From: JAGWRA01 sp963711505
Lineage (GTDB): Bacteria; Acidobacteriota; Vicinamibacteria; Vicinamibacterales; CAVVIG01
DNA length: 64,000 nt
NCBI GenBank assembly: GCA_963711505.1
Contig: CAVQEJ010000003.1
Span: 558,001-622,000, forward strand
Reading direction: 5' to 3'
Shown here: positions 26,948 through 36,285 of the stretch, piece after piece
Layout: each line of letters begins with the position of its first letter
Position numbering within the stretch: position 1 is the first letter of the stretch
Position numbers and translations under genes: made by a program
The notes under the pieces: generated by a model
What the model saw: only the letters and a program-made list of their open reading frames with translations
What the model was told of the DNA's origin: nothing
Database searches by the model: none

Positions 26948-28069
26948 GTGACACATATGATTCTCGACCTCACACCCGAACAGGCAGCCTTCCGATCCTC
27001 CATTGAATCGTTCGCTCGCGATGCCGTGGCCCCCCAGGCGGCCACGATCGACGAGACCGGGACGTGTCCCGAGGCGCTGCTGCGGCAGGCGGCCTCGCTG
27101 GGGCTACTCGGCGTCGCCGTACCCTCGGCGGCCGGCGGGGCGGGGCGCGACGTCGTCGACGCCGCCCTGGCCATCGAGAGCGTGGCACGGGCCAGCGCGT
27201 CGGTCGCCTTCACGCTGGCGCTGCACAACGCCCTGGTCGTGGACGTCGTTGCGCACTTCGGCACCGACGCCCAGCGCGCCCGGTGGCTGAAGCGGCTCGC
27301 GAGCGGCGAGCGGCTCGGCGCATTCGCGCTCGCCGAGGAAGAGACCGGCAGCGACCTCACGCGGCTGCAGACGACCGCCGTGCAGGAGCCGTCGGGCTGG
27401 CGGGTGCGCGGCCGGAAGGTCTGGGTCGCCAATGGCGCCACGGCCGGCGTGGCGATCGTCGTGGCGAAGGCGGGCGACGAGGTGCAGGCCTTTCTCGTGC
27501 CGCTCGATGGCGCAGGCGTGAAGCGGACCGCGCGCGACTCGGTCGGTGTGCGCGGCGCCGGCTGTGTCGACCTCGAGCTCGACGTCGTGGTGGCCGCCGA
27601 CCAGCAGCTCGCCGGGGGAGCGGCGCTGGTGGAGTGGGCGCTCGAGGGCGGCCGGATTCTGATGGCCGCCCAGGCGATCGGCATCGGGCAGGCGGCGCTG
27701 GACGAGGCGATCGCGTATGCGAAGCGCCGGGAGGCGTTCGGCAAGCCGGTGGCGAGCTATCAGTCGGTGCAGTGGGTGCTGGCGGACGCCGCGACCGAGA
27801 TCGATGCGGGCCGGCTGCTGATGCTGAAGGCGGCGTCGGCCCGTGCGCGCGGCGAGGCCAGCCGGCTCGACACGGCCATGGCCAAACTGCACGCGACCGA
27901 GGCCGCCCATCGCGCCGTCGACCGGGCCGCCGAACTGCTGGCCGCTTCGGGCTACGGGCGGGGTAGCGTCATCGAGCGGCTGTGCCGCGACGTCCGGGCC
28001 GCCGGCATCCACCAGGGGACGCCCGACGTGCAGCGGATGGCGATTGCGGAAGAGCTGCTGCCAAGGTGA
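26948..28069 (+). CDS. acyl-CoA dehydrogenase family protein with Gln at the catalytic Glu position
   Basis: A 373-residue flavoenzyme-fold protein. ACAD blocks: FALAEEETGSDLTRLQTTA (substrate/FAD binding), RGRKVWVANGATAGVAIVV, RILMAAQAIGIGQAALDEAI, KRREAFGKPVASYQSVQW, and the C-terminal GIHQGTPDVQRMAIAEELL. In most family members the equivalent of the last block reads YEGT, with Glu as catalytic base; here it is HQGT, so the base is replaced by Gln unless a helix-G acid substitutes. It may act on an unusual substrate or be inactive. Start GTG at 26948 (ATG alternative at 26957). Confidence 0.88.
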   Translation: MTHMILDLTPEQAAFRSSIESFARDAVAPQAATIDETGTCPEALLRQAASLGLLGVAVPSAAGGAGRDVVDAALAIESVARASASVAFTLALHNALVVDVVAHFGTDAQRARWLKRLASGERLGAFALAEEETGSDLTRLQTTAVQEPSGWRVRGRKVWVANGATAGVAIVVAKAGDEVQAFLVPLDGAGVKRTARDSVGVRGAGCVDLELDVVVAADQQLAGGAALVEWALEGGRILMAAQAIGIGQAALDEAIAYAKRREAFGKPVASYQSVQWVLADAATEIDAGRLLMLKAASARARGEASRLDTAMAKLHATEAAHRAVDRAAELLAASGYGRGSVIERLCRDVRAAGIHQGTPDVQRMAIAEELLPR

Positions 28070-28079
28070 GCGAGCGCGA

Positions 28080-28170
28080 CGAATGAAGAATGCGGAATTG
28101 AAGAATTGAAGAATGGCGGAGGCGGCCTCGCTGCCGCCGTTTCTTCAATTCTTGACATTCTCAATTCGTC
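28080..28170. repeat. AT-rich hairpin element, copy 2
   Basis: Left arm GAATGAAGAATGCGGAATTG, AAGAATTGAAGAATGG; right arm TTCTTCAATTCTTGACATTC, TCAATTCGTC; GGCGGCCTCGCTGCCGCC-like core (GGCGGAGGCGGCCTCGCTGC). Located between the convergent acyl-CoA dehydrogenase and DinB genes. Confidence 0.75.
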
Positions 28171-28192
28171 GATTTGTCCGGTACGATCCCCT

Positions 28193-28735
28193 TCAGAAAC
28201 GTCCCCTGCGCGCATACTGCTCGGACTGGCCGCGCGGAATGCTGAGCGACTGCCAGGCCCCGCCCTTGAACTCCTTCGCGAGATAGACGATCTGTCCCAC
28301 GTGGTAGGCGTAGTGCGCCGTCTGCCGGTTCAGCGCCTGGAGCACCGTCATCGGCTCCTGGCGGATCGTCACGGTGCGCAGCAGGTCGTCGGGCGTCAGC
28401 GGCTCGACGGCCTCGAAGACGACATGCCAGCCCGCTTCCCAGACCGCCAGCAGGTCGCCCCGCGTCGGCGTGTCCTTCATCTCGAACTCCTGATCGCGAT
28501 GGCGGTCTGGCTTCTCGCCGTCGGTCGTCAGGAAGTCGGTGAAGCGCGAGCGCATGTTGCCCGCCAGGTGCTTGACGATGATCGCAATGCTGTTCGACTC
28601 GGCGTTGGGCGCGGCGAGAAGGTCGGCGTCGGCGACCTGGGCGATGGCCCGCTCGCCGAGCGCCTTGTAGTTCCGCAGCGTGAGGAGCAGGCCCTGCAGG
28701 ACGGCAGTGCCGAGGGGAGGGAGAGCGGTGGACAT
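28193..28735 (-). CDS. DinB-like/DUF1572 four-helix protein
   Basis: A 180-residue protein of the DinB/YfiT superfamily (DUF1572 branch). The superfamily's metal-binding histidines are seen in IIVKHLAGNMRSRF and QTAHYAYHVGQIVYLAKE. Such proteins bind a divalent metal and some are thiol transferases; no activity can be assigned here. It lies upstream of a second AT-rich element and on the same strand as the acyl-CoA dehydrogenase that precedes it. Confidence 0.85.
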   Translation of the reverse strand: MSTALPPLGTAVLQGLLLTLRNYKALGERAIAQVADADLLAAPNAESNSIAIIVKHLAGNMRSRFTDFLTTDGEKPDRHRDQEFEMKDTPTRGDLLAVWEAGWHVVFEAVEPLTPDDLLRTVTIRQEPMTVLQALNRQTAHYAYHVGQIVYLAKEFKGGAWQSLSIPRGQSEQYARRGRF

Positions 28736-28750
28736 CTGTCACCTCACACG

Positions 28751-28824
28751 TAGAACAAGGAACGAGGAATGAGGAACGAAGAGCCCTTCCAGGTTCTTCG
28801 TTCCTCGTTCTCGGCGTCAGTTCC
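28751..28824. repeat. AT-rich hairpin element, copy 3 (GAACGAGGAAC variant)
   Basis: Left arm GTAGAACAAGGAACGAGGAA, TGAGGAACGAAGAG; right arm GGTTCTTCGTTCCTCGTTCT, with CGGCGTCAGTTCC after it. Same architecture as the other copies but built on GAACGAGGAAC rather than GAATTGAGAATT. It directly follows the stop of the acyl-CoA dehydrogenase gene (minus strand). Confidence 0.7.
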
Positions 28825-29993
28825 TAGCCGAGCAGCTGCTTCGCGATGGTCTGCAGCTGCAGGTTCGACGTGCCTTCGTAGATCTGGCCGATCTTGGCGT
28901 CGCGGTAGAGCTTCTCGACCGGGTAGTCCTTCACGAAGCCATAGCCGCCGTAGAGATTGATGGCCAGCGAGGCGACGCGCTCGGCCACTTCCGACGACAG
29001 GATCTTGCACATCGCCGCCTGGGTGAGGAACGGCAGGGCGGCGTCGCGGAGGCGCGCCGCGTTGTAGACGGTGAGCCGCGCCGCTTCGAGCTCGGAGGCC
29101 GCCCGGGCGAGCTGGAACTGCACGCCCTGGAAGTCGGCAATCGCCTTGCCGAACTGCTTGCGTTCCTTCGTGTACTTCACGGCGTGGTCGAGCGCGCCCT
29201 GCGCGAGGCCGATCATCTGGGCGCCGATGCCGATGCGGCCCTCGTTCAGCGTCTCGATGGCGACCTTGTAGCCCTTGCCGACCTCGCCGAGGACGTTCGC
29301 GCCGGGCACCTGGCAGTCCTCGAGAATCAGCTCGCAGGTGCTGCTGGCGCGGATGCCGAGCTTGTCCTCCTTCTTGCCCACGGTGAAGCCCGGGAATCCC
29401 CGCTCGACCAGGAACGCCGTGATGCCCCGGTAGCCGGCCTCCGGCTTCAGGTTGGCGAAGACGATGAAGATGTCGGCCTCGTTGCCGTTGGTGATCCAGA
29501 GCTTGCGGCCGGTCAGCTTGAAGCCGTCGCCCGATTCGGTGGCGCGGGTCGCCAGCGCGAAGGCGTCGCTGCCCGAGCCGGCCTCCGACAGCGCGTAGGC
29601 CCCGACGGTCTTCTCGGCCAGGCGCGGCAGGAACCGCTGCTTGACGTCGTCGTTGCCCCAGCGGATGAGCGCGTTGATGACGAGCGTGTTCTGCACGTCC
29701 ACGAGCACGCCGATCGACGGATCGACCCGGGACAGCGCCTCGACGGCGAGGACGGCGTGGAAGAAGCTGGCGCCGGATCCTCCGTAGGTCTCCGGGATCT
29801 CGATGCCCATGACGCCGAGATCGAACAGCTTCTCGATGAGGTCGTGGGGGATCTTGGCGTGCTCATCCATGTCGTGGACGAGCGGACGGATCTCCTTGTC
29901 GGCGAACTCGTACACGCTGTCACGGAAGAGCCGCTCGTCCTCGACCAGCTCCGTCAGGGGGCGCACTGCTTCGGCCAGATTCTCGATCGTCAC
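28824..29993 (-). CDS. short-chain acyl-CoA dehydrogenase
   Basis: About 389 residues; oxidises acyl-CoA to enoyl-CoA with electrons passed to ETF. Blocks: AYALSEAGSGSDAFALATRA, GRKLWITNGNEADIFIVFAN, KLGIRASSTCELILEDCQVP, LNEGRIGIGAQMIGLAQGAL, and the C-terminal IGQIYEGTSNLQLQTIAKQLL with the catalytic Glu in YEGT. Typical of butyryl/isobutyryl-type enzymes. I prefer the GTG at 29993, preceded by GGAG, to a GTG at 30035 that adds 14 unconserved residues. It could supply or consume the short branched acyl-CoA used by the mutase at 34 kb. Confidence 0.92.
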   Translation of the reverse strand: MTIENLAEAVRPLTELVEDERLFRDSVYEFADKEIRPLVHDMDEHAKIPHDLIEKLFDLGVMGIEIPETYGGSGASFFHAVLAVEALSRVDPSIGVLVDVQNTLVINALIRWGNDDVKQRFLPRLAEKTVGAYALSEAGSGSDAFALATRATESGDGFKLTGRKLWITNGNEADIFIVFANLKPEAGYRGITAFLVERGFPGFTVGKKEDKLGIRASSTCELILEDCQVPGANVLGEVGKGYKVAIETLNEGRIGIGAQMIGLAQGALDHAVKYTKERKQFGKAIADFQGVQFQLARAASELEAARLTVYNAARLRDAALPFLTQAAMCKILSSEVAERVASLAINLYGGYGFVKDYPVEKLYRDAKIGQIYEGTSNLQLQTIAKQLLG

Positions 29994-30192
29994 GTCTTGT
30001 TCTCCGTCGGGGAAAGGAAGGTCCGGCAGCCACACGGGCCTGCGAATCCGGGGATCCGCAACCCGGAAATGTTATCATCAAAGGTGGCGCCTGACGACCC
30101 GGCCCGCGACACGCGCCGCCCCTGCTGCGCGCGGCCTTCCGGCGGCGTGCCGGCTGCAGGGCGGATCGTGCGCGGCGGCGGCAAGAGGCAAG

Positions 30193-32355
30193 ATGAGCAA
30201 GTATTTGCGGCCCGCGTTGTACCTGGCGGTCGTCGTCGGCGTCTGGAGCGTGACCGTCATGCCGGCCAGCGGCCGGCAGCAGGCCGCCGGCCAGCCGCCC
30301 GCTCCGTCCTCGCCTGCGGCGTCACAGGCCGGCCCTCCCCAGAACCCGCCGCCGACCTTCAAGGCCGGCATCAACTTCGTGCGGGTCGACGTCATCGCCA
30401 CCGACAAGCAGGGCACGCCGGTGGAGGACCTGAAGCCGTCCGACTTCCAGGTCCGCGAGGACGGCAAGGCCCAGCAGATCCAGACCTTCCAGCTGATCCA
30501 CGTCGCGCAACCAAGCCAGGAGGCCGCGGGACCGAATCCGCCCGCCCCCACGCACAACCAGTACCAGTCGGAGACGCTGGCCGCCAAGGACAACGTGCGG
30601 CTGGTGACGATCTTCCTCGACGACTACCACGTGCGCCGCGGCAGCTCGATGAAGGTCCGGGCGCCGCTCGAGAAGTTCGTGGAGCAGGACCTGGCGCCGA
30701 CGGATCTCGTCGCCGTCATGTACCCGCTGACGCCGGTGAACGACCTGTCGTTCACGCAGAACCACAAGGAGGTCGCGAACGCCATCGAGCACTTCGTCGG
30801 CCGGAAGTACAACTACCAGCCGATGAACAGCTTCGAGGAGCAGTACGCGGACCAGCCGACCACCGTCGTCGAGGACATCCGCAACCAGGTGTCGCTGTCG
30901 GCGCTCAAGGCCCTGGCGATCTACCTCGGCTCGCTGCGGGAAGGCCGCAAGGAGGTCATCCTGGTCAGCGAGGGGTACTCGGACTACCTGCCGCCGCAGC
31001 TGCGGAATCCGGACGCCACGGCGCCGGGGATCGGCAACCCGAACGCGTTCAACGAGACCGCCGGGCAGGGCAGCCCGACCGAGGAGGCGATGAACTTCTT
31101 CTCGGGCATGAACATCGCCGAGGATCTGCGGATCGTCTACAGCGCCATGAATCGCAACAACGCGTCGATCTACACGCTCGATCCGCGCGGGCTGGCCAAC
31201 TTCGAGTTCGACATGGGCGAGCACGTCAGCACCCAGCAGGACGCCCAGATCCTCTCCCAGACGCAGGACACGCTCCGGACGCTGGCCGACGAGACCGACG
31301 GCCGCGCCATCGTGAACCAGAACAACCTGGAGCGCGGGCTGAAGCAGCTCGTGCGCGACGCCAGCGACTACTACCTGCTCGGCTACACGTCGAGCGCCGC
31401 GCCCGAGGACGGCAAGTTCCACAAGATCGAGGTCCGCGTCGATCGGCCCGGCGTGACGCTCCGCGCCCGGAAGGGCTACTGGGCCCTCACGACCGCGGAG
31501 ATCTCCACCGCGAAGGCGGTCTCCGAAAAGGCCGGGCCGGCGCCGGCCGTCGAGAAGGCGCTGTCGTCGATCGCCGCAACCGACCACAGCCAGGTCGTTC
31601 GCACCTGGATCGGGACGTCGCGGGCCCCGGACGGGAAGACGGCGGTGACGTTCGTCTGGCAACCGGTCGCCGGCGAGTCGGGGCAGGGCGACCGGCGCGG
31701 CGGCGCCCCGGCGCGGGTGATGGTGACCGCGGCCGCGAACACGGGCGCCCCGTACTTCCGCGGGACGGTGCCGCCGATGGCGCGCGCCTCGTCGCAGGCT
31801 CCGTCGCCGGGTGACGTCGTGGTGGTATCGGACGGCGGCGGCGGCTCGGACGACGTCCCCACGGGGCCGTCGCGGGTCGTCTTCGAGGCGGCGCCGGGCC
31901 CGATGAACGTCCGGCTGACGGTGGAGGGGACGGGCGGGCAGGTGCTCGATTTCAACAATCTGACCGTGCAGGTCCCCGACTTCACGAAGCCGCAGGTGGC
32001 GCTGAGCACGCCGGCGCTCTACACGGCGCGCAGCGCGTACGAGCTGAACCAGCTGGAGCGCGACCCGCACGCCGTGCCGACGGCTTCGCGGACCTTCTCG
32101 CGCGGCGATCAGCTGCTCGTCCGGTTCGAGACGTACGGGCCGGGGGGCGCGCGGCCCGGGGTGACGGCGGAGCTGCTGAACCGGGCGGGAGCGCCGATGA
32201 CGGCGCTGACCGTCACGGCGGGCGCCACCGGGCAGCCCGATCGCCTGAGCCTGCCGCTGACCACGCTGCCGGGAGGCGATTATGTCGTACGGATCAAGGC
32301 GACCAGTGGAGACGCGAACGCCACGCAACTGGTCGCCTTCCGGGTGGTGAGTTGA
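30193..32355 (+). CDS. VWFA-related protein of the acidobacterial family
   Basis: A 720-residue exported protein: signal peptide (PALYLAVVVGVWSVTVMPAS), then a domain beginning GINFVRVDVIATDKQGTPVE and LKPSDFQVREDGKAQQIQTF, followed by a VWA fold with the metal-site start TIFLDDYHVRRGSSMK and YYLLGYTSSAAPEDGKFHKI, RARKGYW. This is the TIGR03436-type 'VWFA-related Acidobacterial domain', strongly expanded in Acidobacteriota. The C-terminal half (from about residue 430) is beta-rich, unassigned. The MIDAS DxSxS is replaced by DDYHV, usual for this family. Function is unknown. The ATG at 30193 opens directly into the signal peptide. Confidence 0.9.
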   Translation: MSKYLRPALYLAVVVGVWSVTVMPASGRQQAAGQPPAPSSPAASQAGPPQNPPPTFKAGINFVRVDVIATDKQGTPVEDLKPSDFQVREDGKAQQIQTFQLIHVAQPSQEAAGPNPPAPTHNQYQSETLAAKDNVRLVTIFLDDYHVRRGSSMKVRAPLEKFVEQDLAPTDLVAVMYPLTPVNDLSFTQNHKEVANAIEHFVGRKYNYQPMNSFEEQYADQPTTVVEDIRNQVSLSALKALAIYLGSLREGRKEVILVSEGYSDYLPPQLRNPDATAPGIGNPNAFNETAGQGSPTEEAMNFFSGMNIAEDLRIVYSAMNRNNASIYTLDPRGLANFEFDMGEHVSTQQDAQILSQTQDTLRTLADETDGRAIVNQNNLERGLKQLVRDASDYYLLGYTSSAAPEDGKFHKIEVRVDRPGVTLRARKGYWALTTAEISTAKAVSEKAGPAPAVEKALSSIAATDHSQVVRTWIGTSRAPDGKTAVTFVWQPVAGESGQGDRRGGAPARVMVTAAANTGAPYFRGTVPPMARASSQAPSPGDVVVVSDGGGGSDDVPTGPSRVVFEAAPGPMNVRLTVEGTGGQVLDFNNLTVQVPDFTKPQVALSTPALYTARSAYELNQLERDPHAVPTASRTFSRGDQLLVRFETYGPGGARPGVTAELLNRAGAPMTALTVTAGATGQPDRLSLPLTTLPGGDYVVRIKATSGDANATQLVAFRVVS

Positions 32356-32381
32356 CGCCGGCGGGGCAGCGCCCCCGGCCG

Positions 32382-32582
32382 TAACGGCCCGCACCGCGGG
32401 CCCGCCCCTCGACGAGGCTCGGGGCGCCCTGAGCCTGTCGAAGGGCGCGAACGGAACGGTGTCCCCGGCGCCTCGCCGGTGCCGGCGTAACGCCGCGCAC
32501 GGCGCGGCCGCGACCGGAGTGGAGCGAGCCGGATCGCGAGCGTAACGAAGGGAGCCGGGGTTCGGGGCGGAGCCCCGTATAA
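32382..32582 (+). repeat. GC-rich mosaic repeat, copy 5, with nested GTCGAAGG element
   Basis: CGTAACGGCCCGCACCGCGG, then a GTCGAAGG-family palindrome at 32408-32444 (CTCGACGAGGCTC...GAGCCTGTCGAAGG), then GCGAACGGAACGG, GGAGTGGAGCGAGCCGGATC, GAACGAAG-like GTAACGAAGGGAGCC, GGGGTTCGGGGCGGAGCCCC. It fills the gap between the convergent VWFA and glutamate dehydrogenase genes. Confidence 0.75.
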
Positions 32583-32583
32583 G

Positions 32584-33838
32584 TTATGCGTACATCCCGC
32601 GCATCTTCGTGACGGTGGCCACGCGGTTGATCGCGACGACGTAGGCGGCCGTCCGCATGTCGATGTTGTACTTCAACGCCGTCTGGAGGACGGCGGTGAA
32701 CGCCTCGCACATCTTCGCCTCGAGCCGCTCGTTCACTTCCTGAAGGTTCCAGAAATAGCCGTACCGGTCCTGCACCCACTCGAAGTACGAGGCGGTGACG
32801 CCGCCGCTGTTGGCGAGGATGTCGGGCACGACGAACACGCCGCGCTCGTGGAGCTGCATGTGCGCGTCGGGTGTCGTCGGGCCGTTCGCGCCTTCGACGA
32901 TGATCTTCGCGCGGATGTCCGAGGCGTTCTTCACCGTGATCTGGTTCTCGAGCGCCGCCGGAATCAGCACGTCCACGTCGAGCTTGAACAGCTGCTCGTT
33001 CGTGATCGGCTCGCCGCCCGGGAAGCCGTCCACCGAGTGCTCGTGCGTCTCCGCGTACTCGACGAGCGCGGCGATGTCGAGGCCCTTCGCGTTGTGGACG
33101 CCCCCCTTCCAGTCCGACACGGCCACGATCTTCGCGCCGAGCTCGCCGATGAGCTCCGCCGAGATCGAGCCGACGTTGCCGAAGCCCTGGATGGCGACCG
33201 TGGCCTTCGAGATGTCGATGCCCACGTGCTTCGCCGATTCCCGGGCCGAGATCATGACGCCGCGACCGGTGGCCTCGCGGCGGCCCAGCGATCCGCCGAG
33301 CTCGATCGGCTTGCCGGTGACCACCGACGTGGTCGTGTGGCCGACGTGCATGCTGTAGGTGTCCATGATCCACGCCATCACCTGGGCGTTGGTGTTGACG
33401 TCGGGAGCGGGCACGTCCTTCTCGGGGCCGATGGCGTCGATGATCTCCGCGACGTAGCGGCGTGTCAGCGCCTCGACTTCGCGCCGCGACATCTTGTTCG
33501 GATCGCAGATGATGCCGCCCTTGGCGCCGCCGAACGGGATGTGGGCGACCGCGCACTTCCACGTCATCCACGCCGACAGGGCCCGGACCTCGTCGAGCGA
33601 GACGTCGGGATGGTAGCGGATGCCGCCCTTGCCGGGGCCGAGGGTGATGTTGTACCTGGACCCGATAGCCCGTGAAGACTTCGATGCGCCCGTCGTCCAT
33701 CTGGACGGGGCACGCGACGATGATCTGTCGCTTCGGATTGGTGAGGATCTTCCAGATGCCGGGCTCGAGGTTGAGAATGCGGGCCGCGCCGCTGAACTCC
33801 TCGAGCATTGCGCCGAAAATCGTGCCGTCTGCCGCCAT
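32584..33838 (-). CDS. gdhA: glutamate dehydrogenase, read across a one-base shift
   Basis: About 417 residues; interconverts glutamate with 2-oxoglutarate and ammonia. Catalytic lysine region PFGGAKGGIICDP, substrate block GPGKGGIRYHPDV, Rossmann motif VAIQGFGNVGSISAEL, and C-terminal NLQEVNERLEAKM. It is the short hexameric type with one GxGxxG. On the minus strand at 33652-33656 the DNA reads GGTAC; with GTAC the sequence is GYRVQYNITLGPG, conserved in the family. ATG at 33838 is preceded by AGGAG. Cofactor (NAD or NADP) cannot be stated. Confidence 0.93.
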
Positions 33839-33938
33839 GTGGCTCCTGCCGTATAGGAAAAGCGGGGAGGGGGGAGCCGCAGCCCGGCGCGATCGGAACG
33901 ATGACCGTGGGAGCGCGTGCAACCCCGCCGAACAGCCC

Positions 33939-33968
33939 AGACTAGCGTGAGCGAAAAACCCAAGTCAA
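33939..33968 (-). promoter_or_regulatory. predicted promoter of glutamate dehydrogenase
   Basis: On the minus strand, TTGACT at 33968-33963, 18-base spacer, TAGTCT at 33944-33939, about 95 bases before the ATG. The -10 is imperfect. The rest of the 230 bases between this gene and the divergent mutase holds nothing I recognise. Confidence 0.35.
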
Positions 33969-34064
33969 GAGAACGTCTTACAGCAGAGGTATCGGCGCGG
34001 GGCGGCTCCGGCTTGAGCTGGACGCGGGGCGGGCGGCATACGCCCGAGCTGGCGCCGGGTCATA

Positions 34065-34070
34065 TATAAT
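34065..34070 (+). promoter_or_regulatory. TATAAT -10 box overlapping the first ATG of the mutase gene
   Basis: A perfect TATAAT at 34065-34070 ends two bases into the upstream candidate ATG (34069), so that ATG would not be transcribed. Initiation six to eight bases later falls on the ATG at 34078, implying a leaderless mRNA beginning ATGAAGAGC. No convincing -35 box is visible. Confidence 0.4.
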
Positions 34071-34077
34071 GCAGCCT

Positions 34078-35753
34078 ATGAAGAGCGTTCTGAATGGCAC
34101 GGAAACCGACAAGCAGCGCTGGGAGCGCGAGACGCTCGAGCCGACGCTGAAGAAGTCGCCCGAGCGGGGCGTCCCCTTCACGACGATTTCGGGGCGGCCG
34201 ATCGACCGGCTCTACACGCCCGACGACGTGCGGGACGTGGACTATGACCGGGATCTGCGCAATCCGGGCGAGTTCCCCTACACGCGCGGCATCCACCCCA
34301 CGGGCTATCGCGGCAAGCTCTGGACGATGCGGCAGTTCGCCGGCTTCGGCACGCCCGAGGACACGAACCTCCGGTACAAGCAGCTGCTGAAGGCGGGCGG
34401 CACCGGCCTCAGCGTGGCGTTCGACCTGCCGACGCTGATGGGGCGGGACCCCGACCACGAGCTGTCGCTGGGCGAGGTCGGCAAGTGCGGCGTCAGCGTG
34501 GCGTCGCTGGCCGACATGGAGACGCTGTTCGAGGGGATCGGCCTGGCCGACATCACGACCTCGATGACGATCAACTCGCCGGCGGCGATGCTCTACGCCA
34601 TGTACCTCGTGGTGGCGGAGAAGCAGGGGGCCGACTGGAAGACGCTGTCGGGGACGATCCAGAACGACATCCTCAAGGAATTCATCGCGCAGAAGGAATA
34701 CATCTTCCCGCCGCGGCCGTCGATGCGGCTCATTACCGACATCTTCTCGTTCTCGGCGGCGGAGGTGCCGCGCTGGAACACGATCTCGGTCAGCGGGTAC
34801 CACATCCGCGAGGCGGGTGCGACCGCGCTGCAGGAGCTGGCGTTCACGCTGCGGGACGGCATCGAGTACGTGCAGTACGGCGTGGATGCCGGGCTGGACG
34901 TCGACGAGTTCGTGCCGCGCATCTCGTTCTTCTTCAACGCGCACAGCGACTTCTTCGAGGAGATCGCGAAGTACCGGGCCGCCCGCCGGATCTGGGCGAC
35001 CGTGATGCGCGAGCGCTTCGGCGCGAAGGACGAGCGGTCGTGGAAGCTGCGGTTCCACACGCAGACGGCCGGCGTGTCGCTGACGGCCCAGCAGCCGTAC
35101 AACAACGTCGTGCGGACGGCGCTCCAGGCGCTCTCGGGCGTGCTGGGAGGAACGAACTCGCTCCACACGAACTCGCTGGACGAGGCGCTCGCGCTGCCGA
35201 CAGCCGAGACCGCCACGCTGGCCCTGCGCACGCAGCAGATCATCGCGCACGAGAGCGGCGTGACGAACGTCGTCGATCCGCTGGGCGGCTCGGTACTTCG
35301 TGGAGCGGCTGACCCGCGACATGGAGGAAGGGGCCTACCGGTACTTCGAGGCCATCGACAAGATGGGCGGGATGGTCGAGGCGGTCGAGCGGGGCTTCCC
35401 GCAGAAGGAGATCGCCGAGAGCTCCTACCTCTTCCAGCAGTCGGTGGAGAAGCGCGAGAAGATCATCGTCGGCGTCAACGGCTACGTGGCCGAGAACGAG
35501 GAGCCGCTCGAGATCCTCTACATCGACGAGGCGGCGGCCGAGCAGCAGATGGCGAAGCTCGAGAAGCTGCGGAAGGAGCGCGACAACGACCGCGTCCGCC
35601 GCGCGCTCGACGGGCTGCGGACGGCGGCGGCTTCGACCGCCAACACGATGCCCCCGCTGCTCGAAGCCGTCCGGGCCTACGCCACGGTCGGGGAGATGTG
35701 CGACGTGCTCCGCGAGGTCTGGGGCGAGTACCGAGGAAGTGCCCGTCATCTGA
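34078..35753 (+). CDS. icmA: acyl-CoA mutase large subunit, isobutyryl-CoA mutase type, read across two shifts
   Basis: B12-dependent carbon-skeleton mutase catalytic subunit, about 557 residues after removing one base at 35292 (GGTAC) and one at 35732 (GTACC); the C-terminus is then WGEYEEVPVI. Substrate-barrel blocks: GIHPTGYRGKLWTMRQFAGF, GTGLSVAFDLPTLMGRD, GTIQNDILKEFIAQKEYIF, SISGYH-like ISVSGYHIREAGA, TNSLHTNSLDEALALPT. Positions that in methylmalonyl-CoA mutase are Tyr89 and Arg207 are here Phe (RQFAG) and Gln (IAQKEY), exactly 118 residues apart as in isobutyryl-CoA mutase. The cobalamin subunit is separate and follows 70 bases downstream. An ATG at 34069 is less likely as the start. 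Confidence 0.85.
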
Positions 35754-35823
35754 GGTGCCCCGCGGCCGGGGCCCGACGGCCCCGCCGCGGACCGAGTCTT
35801 CACTGTCCCGTGTCTGTGCTGAT

Positions 35824-36234
35824 ATGAGCCGTAAAATCCGAGTCGTCATTGCCAAGCCCGGTCTCGATGGTCACGACCGTGGCGCCAAGGTCATTGCCCG
35901 CGCCCTGCGCGACGCCGGGATGGAGGTCATCTACACCGGCCTGCGCCAGACGCCCGAGCAGATCGTCGGCGCCGCGCTGCAGGAGGATGCCGACGTCATC
36001 GGGCTGTCGATCCTGTCGGGCGCGCACAACTACATCTGCCCGCGCGTCATGGAACTGCTGAAGGAGAAGGGACTGGACGACGTGCTCGTCGTCATCGGCG
36101 GCATCATCCCGAGCGTGGACATCCAGAAGATGCAGCAGATCGGCGTCAAGGGCGTGTTCCTGCCGGGGACCCCGATGCAGGACATCGTCGAGTTCATCAA
36201 CGCGAACGTCCGCACCAGACTCGAACGCGTCTGA
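35824..36234 (+). CDS. icmB: B12-binding small subunit of acyl-CoA mutase
   Basis: A 136-residue cobalamin-binding Rossmann-like subunit. The base-off motif DxHxxG is in KPGLDGHDRGAKVIA with the cobalt-ligating histidine; the dimethylbenzimidazole pocket is completed by GLSILSGAHNYICPRVMELL and VVIGGIIPSVDIQKMQQIG, ending FLPGTPMQDIVEFI. Size and separation from the large subunit match IcmB. With the large subunit it would interconvert isobutyryl-CoA and n-butyryl-CoA. Its ATG at 35824 has no strong Shine-Dalgarno. Confidence 0.9.
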   Translation: MSRKIRVVIAKPGLDGHDRGAKVIARALRDAGMEVIYTGLRQTPEQIVGAALQEDADVIGLSILSGAHNYICPRVMELLKEKGLDDVLVVIGGIIPSVDIQKMQQIGVKGVFLPGTPMQDIVEFINANVRTRLERV

Positions 36235-36285
36235 TTGGCGCCGGCCGCCGTGCGGGCGCCCGTGCCGCTTCCCTGCCGGACGCCG

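Noticed and set aside
29184..31814. Long plus-strand frames over the acyl-CoA dehydrogenase and VWFA region
   Set aside because: The well-supported VWFA gene is in another frame and the dehydrogenase is on the opposite strand; these are shadows.
32584..33838. Glutamate dehydrogenase as a pseudogene
   Set aside because: A single extra G in GTAC explains the break; all catalytic motifs are intact, so a consensus error is more likely.
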